A DNA stretch of 64,000 bases from contig NZ_RQHS01000010.1 in the NCBI RefSeq assembly GCF_004770895.1, positions 62,001 through 126,000 on the forward strand. Reading direction: 5' to 3'. The translations under genes were made by a program, and so were the position numbers. Origin of the DNA: Leptospira dzoumogneensis. GTDB lineage: Bacteria > Spirochaetota > Leptospiria > Leptospirales > Leptospiraceae. Within the stretch, counting starts at the first letter, position 1; each line of letters begins with the position of its first letter. Shown in pieces: positions 17,244-26,335 of this stretch. The notes beneath the pieces were generated by a model, which saw only the letters and a list, made by a program, of their open reading frames with translations, had not been told where the DNA came from and ran no database searches.

Positions 17244-18293
17244 ATGAAATATAAAGGAATGGTATGGAAAATCCTAGTAACCTTACTGGTTTTTTCCTTC
17301 GCGACAAATCTAACAGCAAAAAGCCCGGCGGAAGCTTTGAAATATTTAAACGAACTGACCGATCCGATAGATAAAATATCGGCAGATCGTTTATCATACA
17401 TCCAAGCTCTGGCACATAGTAATAGTAAACAAGACAAGGAAGCCAAAAGAGCCGCGATCATTACCTCCGTGGAAAAGGCCCTATTGAACGCGAACCAAGC
17501 CACGAAGTATGATGGAAACTCCGACCTAAAAGACGCAGTCATCAAATATCTAAATGTATACTATACCGTTTTGAGAGAAGACTACGGAAAGTTAGTCGAC
17601 CTAAAAGAAGCCGCTGAACAATCCTACGATGCAATGGAAGCCTATATGCTCGCAGAGAAAAAAGCAGGTGAAAAATTGCACGAGGCAGCCGAAAAATTCG
17701 GCAAAGAACAAAGAGTCTTTGCAAAGGACAATGATATCACTCTTTACGAAAGTAAAGATAGAATGAGCCAACTATTGAAAAAATCGGGAGAGGTAATGAG
17801 CTATAAAGATGAAATCTATTTGATCGATTTCAAACCTTATAAGCAGGAATTTTATCTATTACAAGCTCTCAAAGACCAGGACGTAAAGGCAATCGAACAA
17901 AATAGAGAAACACTTTTAAAGTATGCGGAAGAAGGTCTTAAATTGTTGGATAAGGTAGTCCCTTATGAGGGCGATTCATCCTTGATCCAAGCATGTAAAA
18001 ATAACCTGAACTTCTATAAGATGGAGGCAAAAGATCAAATCCCTACTCTAATCGAATTCCATATGAAAGAAGCCCGCTTCGACGCTTACAAAAAGAAATT
18101 TAACGAAAAAGAACCGAAAGATCGTACCCAAGAGGATGTGGACACCCATAATAAACTTTTGGGAGAAGTAAACACGTTAGTCCCTACTTATAATAAGATA
18201 AACCAAACCTTAAATAAGCAGCGCGGCGTATTGATCGAGCAATGGAATAAGTCCAATAAAAACTTCTTATCCAAGCATGTTCCCAAAAAGTAA
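17244..18293 (+). CDS. Exported all-helical protein of unknown function
   Basis: 349-residue protein with a signal peptide (ILVTLLVFSFATNLTA). The mature part is almost entirely charged amphipathic helix with no cysteine-rich or enzyme motif. It loosely recalls leptospiral helical surface proteins (a LIC11966-type annotation exists), but I cannot confirm that. ATG 17244 is chosen because GAAGGAAAG ends five bases upstream; ATG 17229 lies inside or before that site. It starts 1 nt after the S41 protease stop, so the two are one operon. The protein could be a substrate or adaptor of the protease, by analogy with protease-adaptor pairs; this is inference. Confidence 0.8.
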   Translation: MKYKGMVWKILVTLLVFSFATNLTAKSPAEALKYLNELTDPIDKISADRLSYIQALAHSNSKQDKEAKRAAIITSVEKALLNANQATKYDGNSDLKDAVIKYLNVYYTVLREDYGKLVDLKEAAEQSYDAMEAYMLAEKKAGEKLHEAAEKFGKEQRVFAKDNDITLYESKDRMSQLLKKSGEVMSYKDEIYLIDFKPYKQEFYLLQALKDQDVKAIEQNRETLLKYAEEGLKLLDKVVPYEGDSSLIQACKNNLNFYKMEAKDQIPTLIEFHMKEARFDAYKKKFNEKEPKDRTQEDVDTHNKLLGEVNTLVPTYNKINQTLNKQRGVLIEQWNKSNKNFLSKHVPKK

Positions 18294-18316
18294 TTAGATC
18301 GAGGGTTTAAATTACG

Positions 18317-18356
18317 GCGGTAGAGAAAAGAATTTCTATTTTTCTCTACTTACCGC
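18317..18356. terminator. Bidirectional terminator between convergent genes
   Basis: GTAGAGAAAA (18320-18329) pairs with TTTTCTCTAC (18340-18349), with GCG/CGC further out. It lies between the exported-protein gene (plus) and the 3' end of queG (minus), overlapping the last queG codons. Confidence 0.6.
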
Positions 18357-19265
18357 TTTCAAGTTTCGTTTAAGCTGGAAATAAGATATCCGATTGACTG
18401 CGGAATCCTGAAAGTAAACCTTGAATTTTTTCTCATCCAGATCCGAGAGATTTTCTTCTTTGAATAGATCTCGGATCTTAAATTCACCTATCTCAGTTTT
18501 CCAACCCTTCTTACGCGCTTTGACCTGATTCCAAGGACAGATCTCTTGGCAAATATCGCAGCCGTACACCCAGCCATGCAGAGAGTCCACATTCTCGGAT
18601 CTATCTTCGATTGTTTTGTAGGAGATACATTTACGAGCATCAATTTTGTAAGGTTCCAATGCACCGGTAGGACACGAATCTATACAGGCTGTACAAGTCC
18701 CACATCTGTCCTTTGCCTTTATGGAAACAAAACGAAGAGGAAGATCCGTAAAAATTAAACTGATAAAGAAGAAGGACCCATATTCTTCATGGATCAAATT
18801 CGTATTTTTTCCGATCCAACCAATTCCCGCTTCCCTAGCTAAAATTTTTTCAGGAACCGGTAAAGAGTCCACTCCTTGTCTGAATTTTTGATTCGGAAAC
18901 TTCTTCCTTAAAAACTCTAGCAAGCCGGAAGCTTTTTTGCGAAGAACGGAATGATAATCTTCTCCCATCGCGTACCTAGAAAACCGGTAAGGCAGATCCA
19001 AATTATCATATTCCGGGTCGTTATATAATGCACCTAACGCAATTACGGATTCAGGTTTGAATCCGAGTCCTTCTAATTCCAGCCGAAGATTCATGTTTTT
19101 AGGATACCATTCCATATTTCCATGACGGCCTTCTCCCACCCAATGAAGAATATTCTCCTTATCTTCGGAAGGAACGGAAGCAGGTCCCACTCCGAATAAT
19201 TGGAAACCATTCGTCTCTGCGATATGTTTTAGCCTATCCAGAAGTTCTTTACTTTCGAGAAGCAT
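18336..19265 (-). CDS. queG: Epoxyqueuosine reductase QueG
   Basis: Cobalamin- and Fe-S-dependent enzyme for the last step of queuosine synthesis in tRNA. 309 residues. Two 4Fe-4S clusters are seen: CGTCTACIDSCPTGAL, and CDICQEICPWN with the upstream SYKTIEDR and GWVYGCD signature. YNDPEYDNLDLPYRFSRYAMG and EKILAREAGIGWIGKNTNLI are family motifs. ATG 19265 is divergent from the small gene at 19282 with only 16 bp between, so promoters must overlap coding sequence. It ends in a bidirectional terminator. Confidence 0.94.
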   Translation of the reverse strand: MLLESKELLDRLKHIAETNGFQLFGVGPASVPSEDKENILHWVGEGRHGNMEWYPKNMNLRLELEGLGFKPESVIALGALYNDPEYDNLDLPYRFSRYAMGEDYHSVLRKKASGLLEFLRKKFPNQKFRQGVDSLPVPEKILAREAGIGWIGKNTNLIHEEYGSFFFISLIFTDLPLRFVSIKAKDRCGTCTACIDSCPTGALEPYKIDARKCISYKTIEDRSENVDSLHGWVYGCDICQEICPWNQVKARKKGWKTEIGEFKIRDLFKEENLSDLDEKKFKVYFQDSAVNRISYFQLKRNLKAVSREK

Positions 19266-19281
19266 ATCTTATTCTTTCTTT

Positions 19282-19641
19282 ATGGAAGGAGAAGAAACAT
19301 CCTTATATTCTTTATCAGGAGGAATTCCTCTCCAGGAACTTTTAACCGCGGCAAAAGAAGCCGGCTTGGATCTTCCTAAAGAAAGAACAAAGCCCTTGGG
19401 CAGGATTTTACTCGCAGGACTTTTAGGAGCGCTGCGAGGTTTTGATGAGAGAGGTCTTTCTCCCTTCTTACCCACTCATAAATATATCTTTGCAGAGATC
19501 GTTTCGGATCTTACTGATGCTTATTCTATCCTATCCCAAGAATCGGATGAAAAAACGATTTTACAAGCAGCTTGCGACTTCGGGATCAAAAAAGTATATC
19601 ATCTTGAATGGAAATTATACTCTTCTAAAGATCTATTCTGA
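19282..19641 (+). CDS. Small conserved-looking protein of unknown function
   Basis: 119 residues, no signal peptide and no TM helix. It has a Gly/Leu-rich stretch (LGRILLAGLLGALRGFDERG) and an acidic helix (AEIVSDLTDAYSILSQESDE). I do not recognise the family. The ORF is supported by clean codon usage, a divergent position right next to queG, and a stop exactly one base before the convergent DUF350 gene's end. It could be a shadow, but the frame is the only open one on this strand across the interval. Confidence 0.55.
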   Translation: MEGEETSLYSLSGGIPLQELLTAAKEAGLDLPKERTKPLGRILLAGLLGALRGFDERGLSPFLPTHKYIFAEIVSDLTDAYSILSQESDEKTILQAACDFGIKKVYHLEWKLYSSKDLF

Positions 19642-20565
19642 TCAAACCGCAAAAAATATAATAGCGGAGAAGGATACAAGCACCACTGCTTCCAAAAGCC
19701 CCGCCCCGAAATTTTGATCTCTTTCTATTTCTTCCTTCAATGTGGAACCGGGCAGTACTACCCAGTCCGCAAAAAAATGTAAAATAGGAATGATTATAAA
19801 TGCAAGTCCAAGATCCAAAAGTAATAAGATCCCAGTTTGGTATAAGGATTCAAATTCTCTAAACAATGCTCTGGTTAGTAAGATCCCGATCGCAAGTAAT
19901 GCCCCGGCAAATGCAGTGCCTGCTGCAAGATTTTGTTTTTCTTCCAACTCTCTCTTAAGTTTATAAGGGACCCAAAGTTTATAATATACTGAGAATAAGA
20001 TCATTCCGATCTGTCCCACGGAAAAGAAAATCACTGAGATGATGGATCCTATGATCGTTTTTTCTACAAGTGGAGAAACTGCGATCCCCAAACCTTGTGG
20101 GAAAACCTTCTCTCCTATATCTCCATTCAATGCGGCCGCGATAAAAAAGGAACTCGCAATGGTTCCTCCAAATAAAACGGAAGCTACCGCTAGGTTTCTT
20201 TTTTCGTAGATCTCTTCGATCGCGTCTATCCCGCCTAAAATCAATCCATCATTGATCTTTTGGGAAAGAAGAAGTAGCACAACTCCCAATATCGAAAAAG
20301 AAGATACTTGGAAAAGATCTCCCAACAAGTCCCCCTTCTCCCCCGGATGAGAAACTATAGTGATAAATAATATTATGACCCCGATATAATAACCGGATAA
20401 GCTCAGTGCGAGAGCGCTATTATCTGATTTTACTAATTCCTCGTCCAGCTTGCGAGGTTCCGTCCAGTCCTTGAGTTTTTTGCCGATGTAAAAGACTAAA
20501 AAGCCTAAAACGAAAAAGGCGAGATCCTTACCTAGTAAAGAAATATATTTCCAAACGAAATCCAT
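19642..20565 (-). CDS. DUF350 (YjfL-like) membrane protein
   Basis: 307-residue protein with about eight TM helices arranged as two similar halves. Each half contains the DUF350-type pattern of small-residue helices separated by charged loops (ALALSLSGYYIGVIILF, LAVASVLFGGTIASSFFIAA, LAAGTAFAGALLAIGILLT, FGAGLLEAVVLVSFSAIIF). Function of the family is not settled. ATG 20565 lies 13 bp after the map stop on the same strand. It is third in a probable operon histone-map-DUF350. Confidence 0.78.
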   Translation of the reverse strand: MDFVWKYISLLGKDLAFFVLGFLVFYIGKKLKDWTEPRKLDEELVKSDNSALALSLSGYYIGVIILFITIVSHPGEKGDLLGDLFQVSSFSILGVVLLLLSQKINDGLILGGIDAIEEIYEKRNLAVASVLFGGTIASSFFIAAALNGDIGEKVFPQGLGIAVSPLVEKTIIGSIISVIFFSVGQIGMILFSVYYKLWVPYKLKRELEEKQNLAAGTAFAGALLAIGILLTRALFREFESLYQTGILLLLDLGLAFIIIPILHFFADWVVLPGSTLKEEIERDQNFGAGLLEAVVLVSFSAIIFFAV

Positions 20566-20578
20566 GCACGACAGATTA

Positions 20579-21334
20579 CTATGCTTGGGTTAAAATTTCA
20601 TAGCCTTTTTCAGTGACTAAAATGGTATGTTCGAACTGAGCGGACCATTTTCCGTCCCTTGTGGTCACAGTCCAACCATCCTTTTTAGAAAAGATCACTT
20701 CCCAGGTCCCTAAATTCACCATCGGTTCTATAGTGAATGTCATTCCAGGTTCTAATTTGGCTAGTTTACGGCCGGATCGGTAATGAGGAATTTGAGGTTC
20801 TTCATGGAAACCTCTGCCTATTCCGTGGCCCATTAGATCTTTAACGATCCCATATCCTTTCGGAGTCAAATAGTCATCGATCGCATTTGCGATATCGCTC
20901 ACACGATTTCCAGGTTTGACCTGTTCTATCCCGATCCACATGGCACGTTCCGCATCTTTAACAAGACGTTCCACTTCCGGAGAAGTTTTACCGCCTACGA
21001 TAAAAGTACGAGAGCTGTCTCCATGATATCCATCCACGATAGGAGTAACGTCAACGTTGACTATATCTCCTTCCTTCAGAACATCAATTGCCTTTGGAAT
21101 GCCGTGGCAAACGACTTCGTTGACAGAAGTACATACCGATTTCGGAAAACCCTTGTAACCTAATGGAGCCGACTTGCCTCCATTCTTCTTAGTGAACTCT
21201 TCGCAGAGATCATTGATCGCAAGAGTACTTATACCGGGTTGAATGAACCCGGATATATAGTCCAGAAGCGCGGCGGCTAATTTGCCCGCCGCCCTCATTT
21301 TCTCGATTTCAGTCTTGTTCTTGATGTAGATCAA
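20579..21334 (-). CDS. map: Methionine aminopeptidase, type I
   Basis: Removes the initiator methionine from new proteins. 251 residues, the type I length. Metal ligands are visible: Asp in VNVDVTPIVDGYHGDSSRTF (two Asp), His in MGHGIGRGFHEEP, Glu in TFTIEPMVNLG and Glu in AQFEHTILVT. CHGIPKAIDVLKEGD is also typical. Start ATG 21334 lies 7 bp after the stop of the histone gene. Co-transcription with a histone is unusual and noted in the findings. Confidence 0.96.
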   Translation of the reverse strand: MIYIKNKTEIEKMRAAGKLAAALLDYISGFIQPGISTLAINDLCEEFTKKNGGKSAPLGYKGFPKSVCTSVNEVVCHGIPKAIDVLKEGDIVNVDVTPIVDGYHGDSSRTFIVGGKTSPEVERLVKDAERAMWIGIEQVKPGNRVSDIANAIDDYLTPKGYGIVKDLMGHGIGRGFHEEPQIPHYRSGRKLAKLEPGMTFTIEPMVNLGTWEVIFSKKDGWTVTTRDGKWSAQFEHTILVTEKGYEILTQA

Positions 21335-21341
21335 GAATGGA

Positions 21342-21533
21342 TTAGAAGTCGGTTGGTCTAACCGTAGTGCGTTTGTTCGCCTCGGTACGTTTTAAAGCAT
21401 CGTCGATCAGTCCGTATAACTTTTCATTCAAGCCATCGACCGCGTCTCCGGAAGTCATAAAGCCTTTAGATTTGATATAAGCTTTTACCTTGCTTGCGAC
21501 GATGAGGGTATCCTTTTCAGCGCTTTGAGCCAT
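21342..21533 (-). CDS. Bacterial histone-fold protein
   Basis: Singlet histone fold of 63 residues. The pattern is helix 1 (TLIVASKVKAYIKSK), loop 1, the SGDAVDGLNEKLYGLIDDALKR central helix, and loop 2 with NKRTTVRPTDF. This lines up by eye with archaeal HMf (VSDDA near the start of the central helix and GRKTIKAEDI at the C-terminus) and with the short bacterial histones described in Bdellovibrio and Leptospira. ATG 21533 has AGAGG about nine bases upstream. An in-frame ATG at 21575 would add 14 residues, MVQKKKTTVKRKNS, which is strikingly basic, but it lacks a ribosome site. First gene of an operon with map. Confidence 0.82.
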   Translation of the reverse strand: MAQSAEKDTLIVASKVKAYIKSKGFMTSGDAVDGLNEKLYGLIDDALKRTEANKRTTVRPTDF

Positions 21534-21812
21534 GGAATTCTTCCTCTTAACAGTAGTTTTCTTTTTTTGTACCATACGAACGAGCTTTGGGAGCTTCTCC
21601 TTATTTCATCCCGAGACTTTTCCGGAACGTGTCAGATTTACTGTGATACGTTTCCAGACGCCTCGAAAAAAGGAATCATTTTCGGAATGCTACCCTACAA
21701 TTTCAGTTTTTTATTAAAAACGAAAGGTTCTCCCCATGAAATTTTTTGCATGTCGTATAATACAAGTGGGAACGAGACATATTGGGGAAAAACATTGGGG
21801 TCAAGAAAAAAA

Positions 21813-24800
21813 TCATCCCTTTTTCACCGTCTCGTTTTGAATGATAGTTTGGACCAAAGAAGTTTCGAGCCCTAATTTTTCAGCGATCGTCTCTGGTTGC
21901 CAATGAAAATTATGAAATAAATTCAACACCGTTGCTTTCTTTCTAGCTACTAGGGGATCTTTCTCCGACTTACCGGATTTTCCCCCACCAGTCTTAGACA
22001 TATTGGTCTGGACAATGTCCATGAATGTAGAAAGTTTTTCGAATGTATCTTCCGCTTCGGAGAGTAGACCTTCTAGGTCGTCCTTAACGGATAAAGCACC
22101 TTCTTTCATATCATCTAATCTTTGTTGGAGAGTGCTGATCTGTTTATGGCGCTCTCCTAACTCTGACATTAGGTCTTCTATCTTATCGAACTTAGCTTCT
22201 ACAGAGAGTATTTCTTCTTTTCTTCCTGCGAGAGTCTCTAGCCTATCGTCAGTTTTTCTAAGAGTTTCTGCGACTTCTCTTTCTCTAGCTTCTATTACGG
22301 AGATCTCTTTTTCCATCTCGCGTATTTTCTGAGCTAATTTGAATGAATTCTCTTTATGACCTTGGCTGTCTTGATCCAGTTGTTTGATCTCTTCTCTAAC
22401 GGATACAACTCTGCCTAGACGATCTTCCAGATCCAAGAAGCGGGATTCCATTTCGAATGCCCTTTCTCCAGCCTCTACCAATTTACGATGAGTATCGTTC
22501 CATTGGGAAGATTCTTCCATGATCCTTTCGAATTCTTCTTTTAGGACTTCCGCTTTTTCTTCTATAGAAAGAATTTCTGAACTTCTTTCTTCTGCCTGAG
22601 AGATTCGAGTTTCCAGATCTTCTTGTACTTTTTTGATCCGAACTAAGTTTTGGTCCAGATCCTCATAGGTTTTTTCGGTATGGTTTGCATCTTCCAGAGC
22701 TTCTTTCATCTCGGAGACAAACTCTTCGGAACGTTCTATAATTTCTTTTACATCTAAGAAGAGTGCAGAACGTTTTTCTGCATCCAATATCCTTTCAGAG
22801 ATATCATCCACGGAAGAACGTAATTTTTCAGCTTCTTCTTCCAATTCGGAGAATAGAGAACGTTTTGCATCTTGGATATCTTCCAGATCTTTGCGAAGAT
22901 CGATCTGAAGAACACGATATTCTTTTTGTGCCTTCTGGAATTCTTCTCTTCCAGTTTTTAGGAATTCTTCCGAAGATTCTTCGGTCTCTTTCAGTAAATA
23001 TTTTACCTGATTTTGGAATTCCTTCATCTGGTCTTCGCTTTCTTTGATCCCTGAATCTAAAGCTTCTTCCAGATGTCGTTTTACATCCGCTAAATGTTTT
23101 GCGATCCTTTCTTCCAATTGGCTTAATTGGATCTGTCCTTTGTCCAGTAGTGCAGACAATTGTCTGTTGATCTTGGAATCTATAGTATCGTTCAAACGAT
23201 CTATTTTTTCTTCCTGTCTTTCGAAGAAGTCTTGGCCGGATTCTTTCAGTTTGTCCAGAACGACTCTTGCCTGCTCTCCCGCCTTTTCCAATTGGGATTC
23301 GGTAGAAGTGCGGATCTTCTCCGCTTGCATTTCTAAAAGTTTTTCGTTCTTGCGCAGAAGGTTTTCGAACCTTTCTCCCACAGCAGAATATTCCACTTTT
23401 ACGTTCTCTACACTCGTAATTGCTTCTGCTTTCAGATCTTTGAAACGAGATACAAGATCTTCCCTGACCTCTTCTCCCTCTTTCTGGAAGTTGGCCTTAT
23501 ATTTAGATACGAATTCTTCGATCTTATCTTTTTGTTCCGCATAAGATTTGGAGAATTCTTCCAGATATTCTGCGCCTTTAAAATGGATCTGTCCCAGTCT
23601 TTCTTCCAATCCACGGATCGCATCCATGGTATGGTTTTTCTGGGATTGTACATCTTCTTCCCAAGAACGGGAGAAGTGTTCGAATCTTCTGTCCATCTTG
23701 CGGAACTCGTCTTCTATAGAAAGACCGATCTCGCTTACCTTGGATTCCGCTTCCGCAAGAATATCACCTGCGGTTCCTTCCAATGCTTCTCGGATATCTT
23801 TTACATAAGAATCCATTTCTTTCATCCGGGTAGAAACCTGGACGTCGAAAATTTTTACGTTCTCTCGAATAGAATCCCACTCGGAACGGAAACGATCCGA
23901 ATGAGAAGCATGTAATGCTCCTACTTCTTCCTCTAAAGAAACTTTCAGATCTTTCACGGAACCTTCTATCTCTTTCATTCGAGTGGAAATTTGAGAAGAA
24001 TATTCCTTAACGTTATCCTTAATAGTTTCCCAGTCCGCACGGAATTTTTCCGCCTGAGAGTGTTGCAGGACTTTTAGTTCTTCTTCCAAAGATTCTCTGA
24101 TTTGATCCAGTTTGAGTTTGGATTTTCTTTCTTCTTCCGAGCGGGAAGATTCTAAAGCGGAATGGAATTCTTTTAATCCGGAGAGGATTTCCTTTCTTAG
24201 ATCTTCCGCTTCTATCCTTAAACTGCTGGAAATACGATTGAATTCGTCTTCGAAAGAATCTATTTGGCGCATCAGATCCGCTTTACGAGAATCTGCCTGC
24301 TTGAGTAATTTGTTCTCCGCTTCCAAATATTTTTCTTGGAAGATATTGATGGAGTCGTTGATCCCTTCCGCTTGGCGTCTAGTCTCGTTTAAGATCTCGT
24401 CGCGTCTAGTGAGTGTTTCGAGGCTCATTCCTTCTATTTCTTTACGAATTGCCTCGATCTCTATCCGAACTCCGTTTAAGAACGCTTCTTTAGAATGAAC
24501 TACTTGTTCTAATACTTGATCGTATTTTTGACGAATGACCGATTCATTACGGGAGAAGGTTTCTTCTAATTTACGATCCGCAAGCTCCGCCTTCTCATCC
24601 ACTCTAGTTTCTAAACGATCGATTTTTTCGGATACGGATAAGAATGCAGTCTGCATACGATCCGTTCTGGCATCTAGATCTTCTTCTTTTACTTTTACGG
24701 ATTCAAGAAGAGACTGAACTTCTTCTCTAGCGTTATCTACTTTGCCTACGGTTTCATGATATAATGACTTAGTCTGAGCTTCCAACCTTTGGCGGAAAGC

Positions 24801-25391
24801 TTCTCCCAATTCTTCTAAACCGGATTCGATACGATCCGCTTTCACTTCTAATAATCCTTCCAGCTCTACTATTTTAGAAGCGAGTGATTGTAGGATATCA
24901 TCAGAACGGAAATTGAGTTTTTCTTGGAATGCTTCGAGTAGAACCTCTGCCTCGGAACGAAGTTCTTGGATACGATTTCCGATCCCGTATACTTCTTTTT
25001 TGCCAATCTCCAGTCTTTGTAATCCGTCTTGGATGGACTGGGATTCTTGGCGAATATCGGAAGAAAGGTGAACTACTTCTTTTAGATCTAATGTAACTGC
25101 GTTTAAGAAATCCCGGTTGGAACGGATGGTTTCCAATAACTGTTTGGATTCTTCGTTGAGGCCTCTTACCTCTTCCGCAAGTTTTCTGGTCTGTTTTAAA
25201 CTGATCTCCAGTTCTATTCCTGAATCTTTTACGGATTGGATTTTTTCCAGTGCGATCTCTTGCAATTCTTCCTGGAGTTTGCCGGTATATCTTTTGATCT
25301 GGCTGAGCTTATAATTCGACTTGTCCATCCTGCGAAGGAGGATAGTAATGCCTACACTGGCTAAAAAGGGTAAAAGAAGTTCTAGGCCCAT
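21813..25391 (-). CDS. Giant membrane-anchored coiled-coil protein (SpiroCoCo-type)
   Basis: 1192 residues. One N-terminal TM helix (LELLLPFLASVGITILL, 3-19) is followed by roughly 1080 residues of almost unbroken coiled coil rich in Glu, Lys, Arg, Leu and Ser. Near residues 480-560 are related blocks (RMKEIEGSVKDLKVSLEEE and RMKEMDSYVKDIREALEG), which suggests internal duplication. After a Gly/Lys/Ser linker (SKTGGGKSGKSEKD), the last 44 residues form a compact helical domain (KATVLNLFHNFHWQPETIAE KLGLETSLVQTII) that reads like a helix-turn-helix. Spirochaetes have a family called SpiroCoCo with this layout; its job is unknown. The start has no clear ribosome site. Only 49 bp separate it from the divergent methyltransferase. 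Confidence 0.8.
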   Translation of the reverse strand: MGLELLLPFLASVGITILLRRMDKSNYKLSQIKRYTGKLQEELQEIALEKIQSVKDSGIELEISLKQTRKLAEEVRGLNEESKQLLETIRSNRDFLNAVTLDLKEVVHLSSDIRQESQSIQDGLQRLEIGKKEVYGIGNRIQELRSEAEVLLEAFQEKLNFRSDDILQSLASKIVELEGLLEVKADRIESGLEELGEAFRQRLEAQTKSLYHETVGKVDNAREEVQSLLESVKVKEEDLDARTDRMQTAFLSVSEKIDRLETRVDEKAELADRKLEETFSRNESVIRQKYDQVLEQVVHSKEAFLNGVRIEIEAIRKEIEGMSLETLTRRDEILNETRRQAEGINDSINIFQEKYLEAENKLLKQADSRKADLMRQIDSFEDEFNRISSSLRIEAEDLRKEILSGLKEFHSALESSRSEEERKSKLKLDQIRESLEEELKVLQHSQAEKFRADWETIKDNVKEYSSQISTRMKEIEGSVKDLKVSLEEEVGALHASHSDRFRSEWDSIRENVKIFDVQVSTRMKEMDSYVKDIREALEGTAGDILAEAESKVSEIGLSIEDEFRKMDRRFEHFSRSWEEDVQSQKNHTMDAIRGLEERLGQIHFKGAEYLEEFSKSYAEQKDKIEEFVSKYKANFQKEGEEVREDLVSRFKDLKAEAITSVENVKVEYSAVGERFENLLRKNEKLLEMQAEKIRTSTESQLEKAGEQARVVLDKLKESGQDFFERQEEKIDRLNDTIDSKINRQLSALLDKGQIQLSQLEERIAKHLADVKRHLEEALDSGIKESEDQMKEFQNQVKYLLKETEESSEEFLKTGREEFQKAQKEYRVLQIDLRKDLEDIQDAKRSLFSELEEEAEKLRSSVDDISERILDAEKRSALFLDVKEIIERSEEFVSEMKEALEDANHTEKTYEDLDQNLVRIKKVQEDLETRISQAEERSSEILSIEEKAEVLKEEFERIMEESSQWNDTHRKLVEAGERAFEMESRFLDLEDRLGRVVSVREEIKQLDQDSQGHKENSFKLAQKIREMEKEISVIEAREREVAETLRKTDDRLETLAGRKEEILSVEAKFDKIEDLMSELGERHKQISTLQQRLDDMKEGALSVKDDLEGLLSEAEDTFEKLSTFMDIVQTNMSKTGGGKSGKSEKDPLVARKKATVLNLFHNFHWQPETIAEKLGLETSLVQTIIQNETVKKG

Positions 25392-25440
25392 ACTTAGAGT
25401 TTCAACGAAGATTCTATGAAGAAAGACCCTTCAAAGAATT

Positions 25441-26238
25441 ATGTCGCATCAAATGGATAGGAATACTCGCGAGCAGGGGAATAAATCAAGAATTATTTCT
25501 CCAATCCCCAAAAAAAGGCCGTATACGGCATTTGCGGGCATTTATGACGGAGTCATGAAACGGGCACCTTATCGCGACTGGGCGAGGATGATTTTAGAAT
25601 CTTACCAGATCGGAACCCAAAAAATCCATCCCAAAATCGCATTAGATCTAGGCTGCGGCACCTGCAAAATTTGGAAATTCCTACCTTCTTCGACTGAACT
25701 CTGGGGAATCGACAATTCTCCTGAAATGCTTCAAATCGCCGATTCTCAGCAGATTAGAGGGGTCCGTAAATTAGGGGACCTTCTATCCTTCCCTAAATTG
25801 GGTCGGTCATTTGATCTGGTTTTTTCAGTTCACGACACTCTGAATTATTTTCAAAGAGAGGAAGAACTCATCCAAGTATTCGCCCAAGTTTCGGGAGTTT
25901 TGGAGAAGAATGGGGTCTTCTTTTTCGATGTAAGCACCTCCGAAAATTTTCGAAAAAATTTTCAAGATAAGGTCCTAAAAGAGACCCACGGGAAGACAAA
26001 ACTCGTCTGGAAGAATGAATTTGATCCGGAAACTTCCGTTTTAAAGACCAGTTTGGAATTTTCGGGGCCTGGGATTTCGGAACTGGAGGAGCATTATCAT
26101 AGGGCCTATCCGCTCGAAACTTGGTCGAAGATACTACAAAATTCAGGCCTAGAAATTCTAGGGATCGGTTCCGATTATGAGGCCTGGGAAATTTATCCTA
26201 AGGCGAATTATTGGAATTTTATGTGCCGAAAAATTTGA
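25441..26238 (+). CDS. Class I SAM-dependent methyltransferase
   Basis: 265 residues. Motif I is ALDLGCGTCKIWKFL (about 69-83), the acidic residue after strand 2 is in LWGIDNSPEML, and motif IV-like FDLVFSVHDTLNYF follows. FFFDVSTSENF resembles the DUF/YdjH-type small-molecule methyltransferases. PYTAFAGIYDGVMK upstream of motif I is typical of the group. The substrate is unknown. The ATG at 25441 adds a polar 28-residue leader that may or may not be translated; no better start is seen. Divergent from the coiled-coil gene. Confidence 0.85.
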   Translation: MSHQMDRNTREQGNKSRIISPIPKKRPYTAFAGIYDGVMKRAPYRDWARMILESYQIGTQKIHPKIALDLGCGTCKIWKFLPSSTELWGIDNSPEMLQIADSQQIRGVRKLGDLLSFPKLGRSFDLVFSVHDTLNYFQREEELIQVFAQVSGVLEKNGVFFFDVSTSENFRKNFQDKVLKETHGKTKLVWKNEFDPETSVLKTSLEFSGPGISELEEHYHRAYPLETWSKILQNSGLEILGIGSDYEAWEIYPKANYWNFMCRKI

Positions 26239-26335
26239 GCCGTTTGTTTGGATTATAGGACCGGAGTTCCTACCCTGTTTTATTGTTGGGATGCTCTAGT
26301 TTTAGGAGTCTATTTCAGTAAACAAGCTGTTACCT

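Noticed and set aside
21525..21875. 116-codon plus-strand frame over the histone front
   Set aside because: It overlaps the histone start and the end of the coiled-coil gene in antisense and shows no protein-like pattern.
23044..23544. 166-codon plus-strand frame, Ser/Phe-rich
   Set aside because: It is antisense to the coiled-coil gene. The Ser/Phe-rich composition is the mirror of its Glu/Lys-rich codons.
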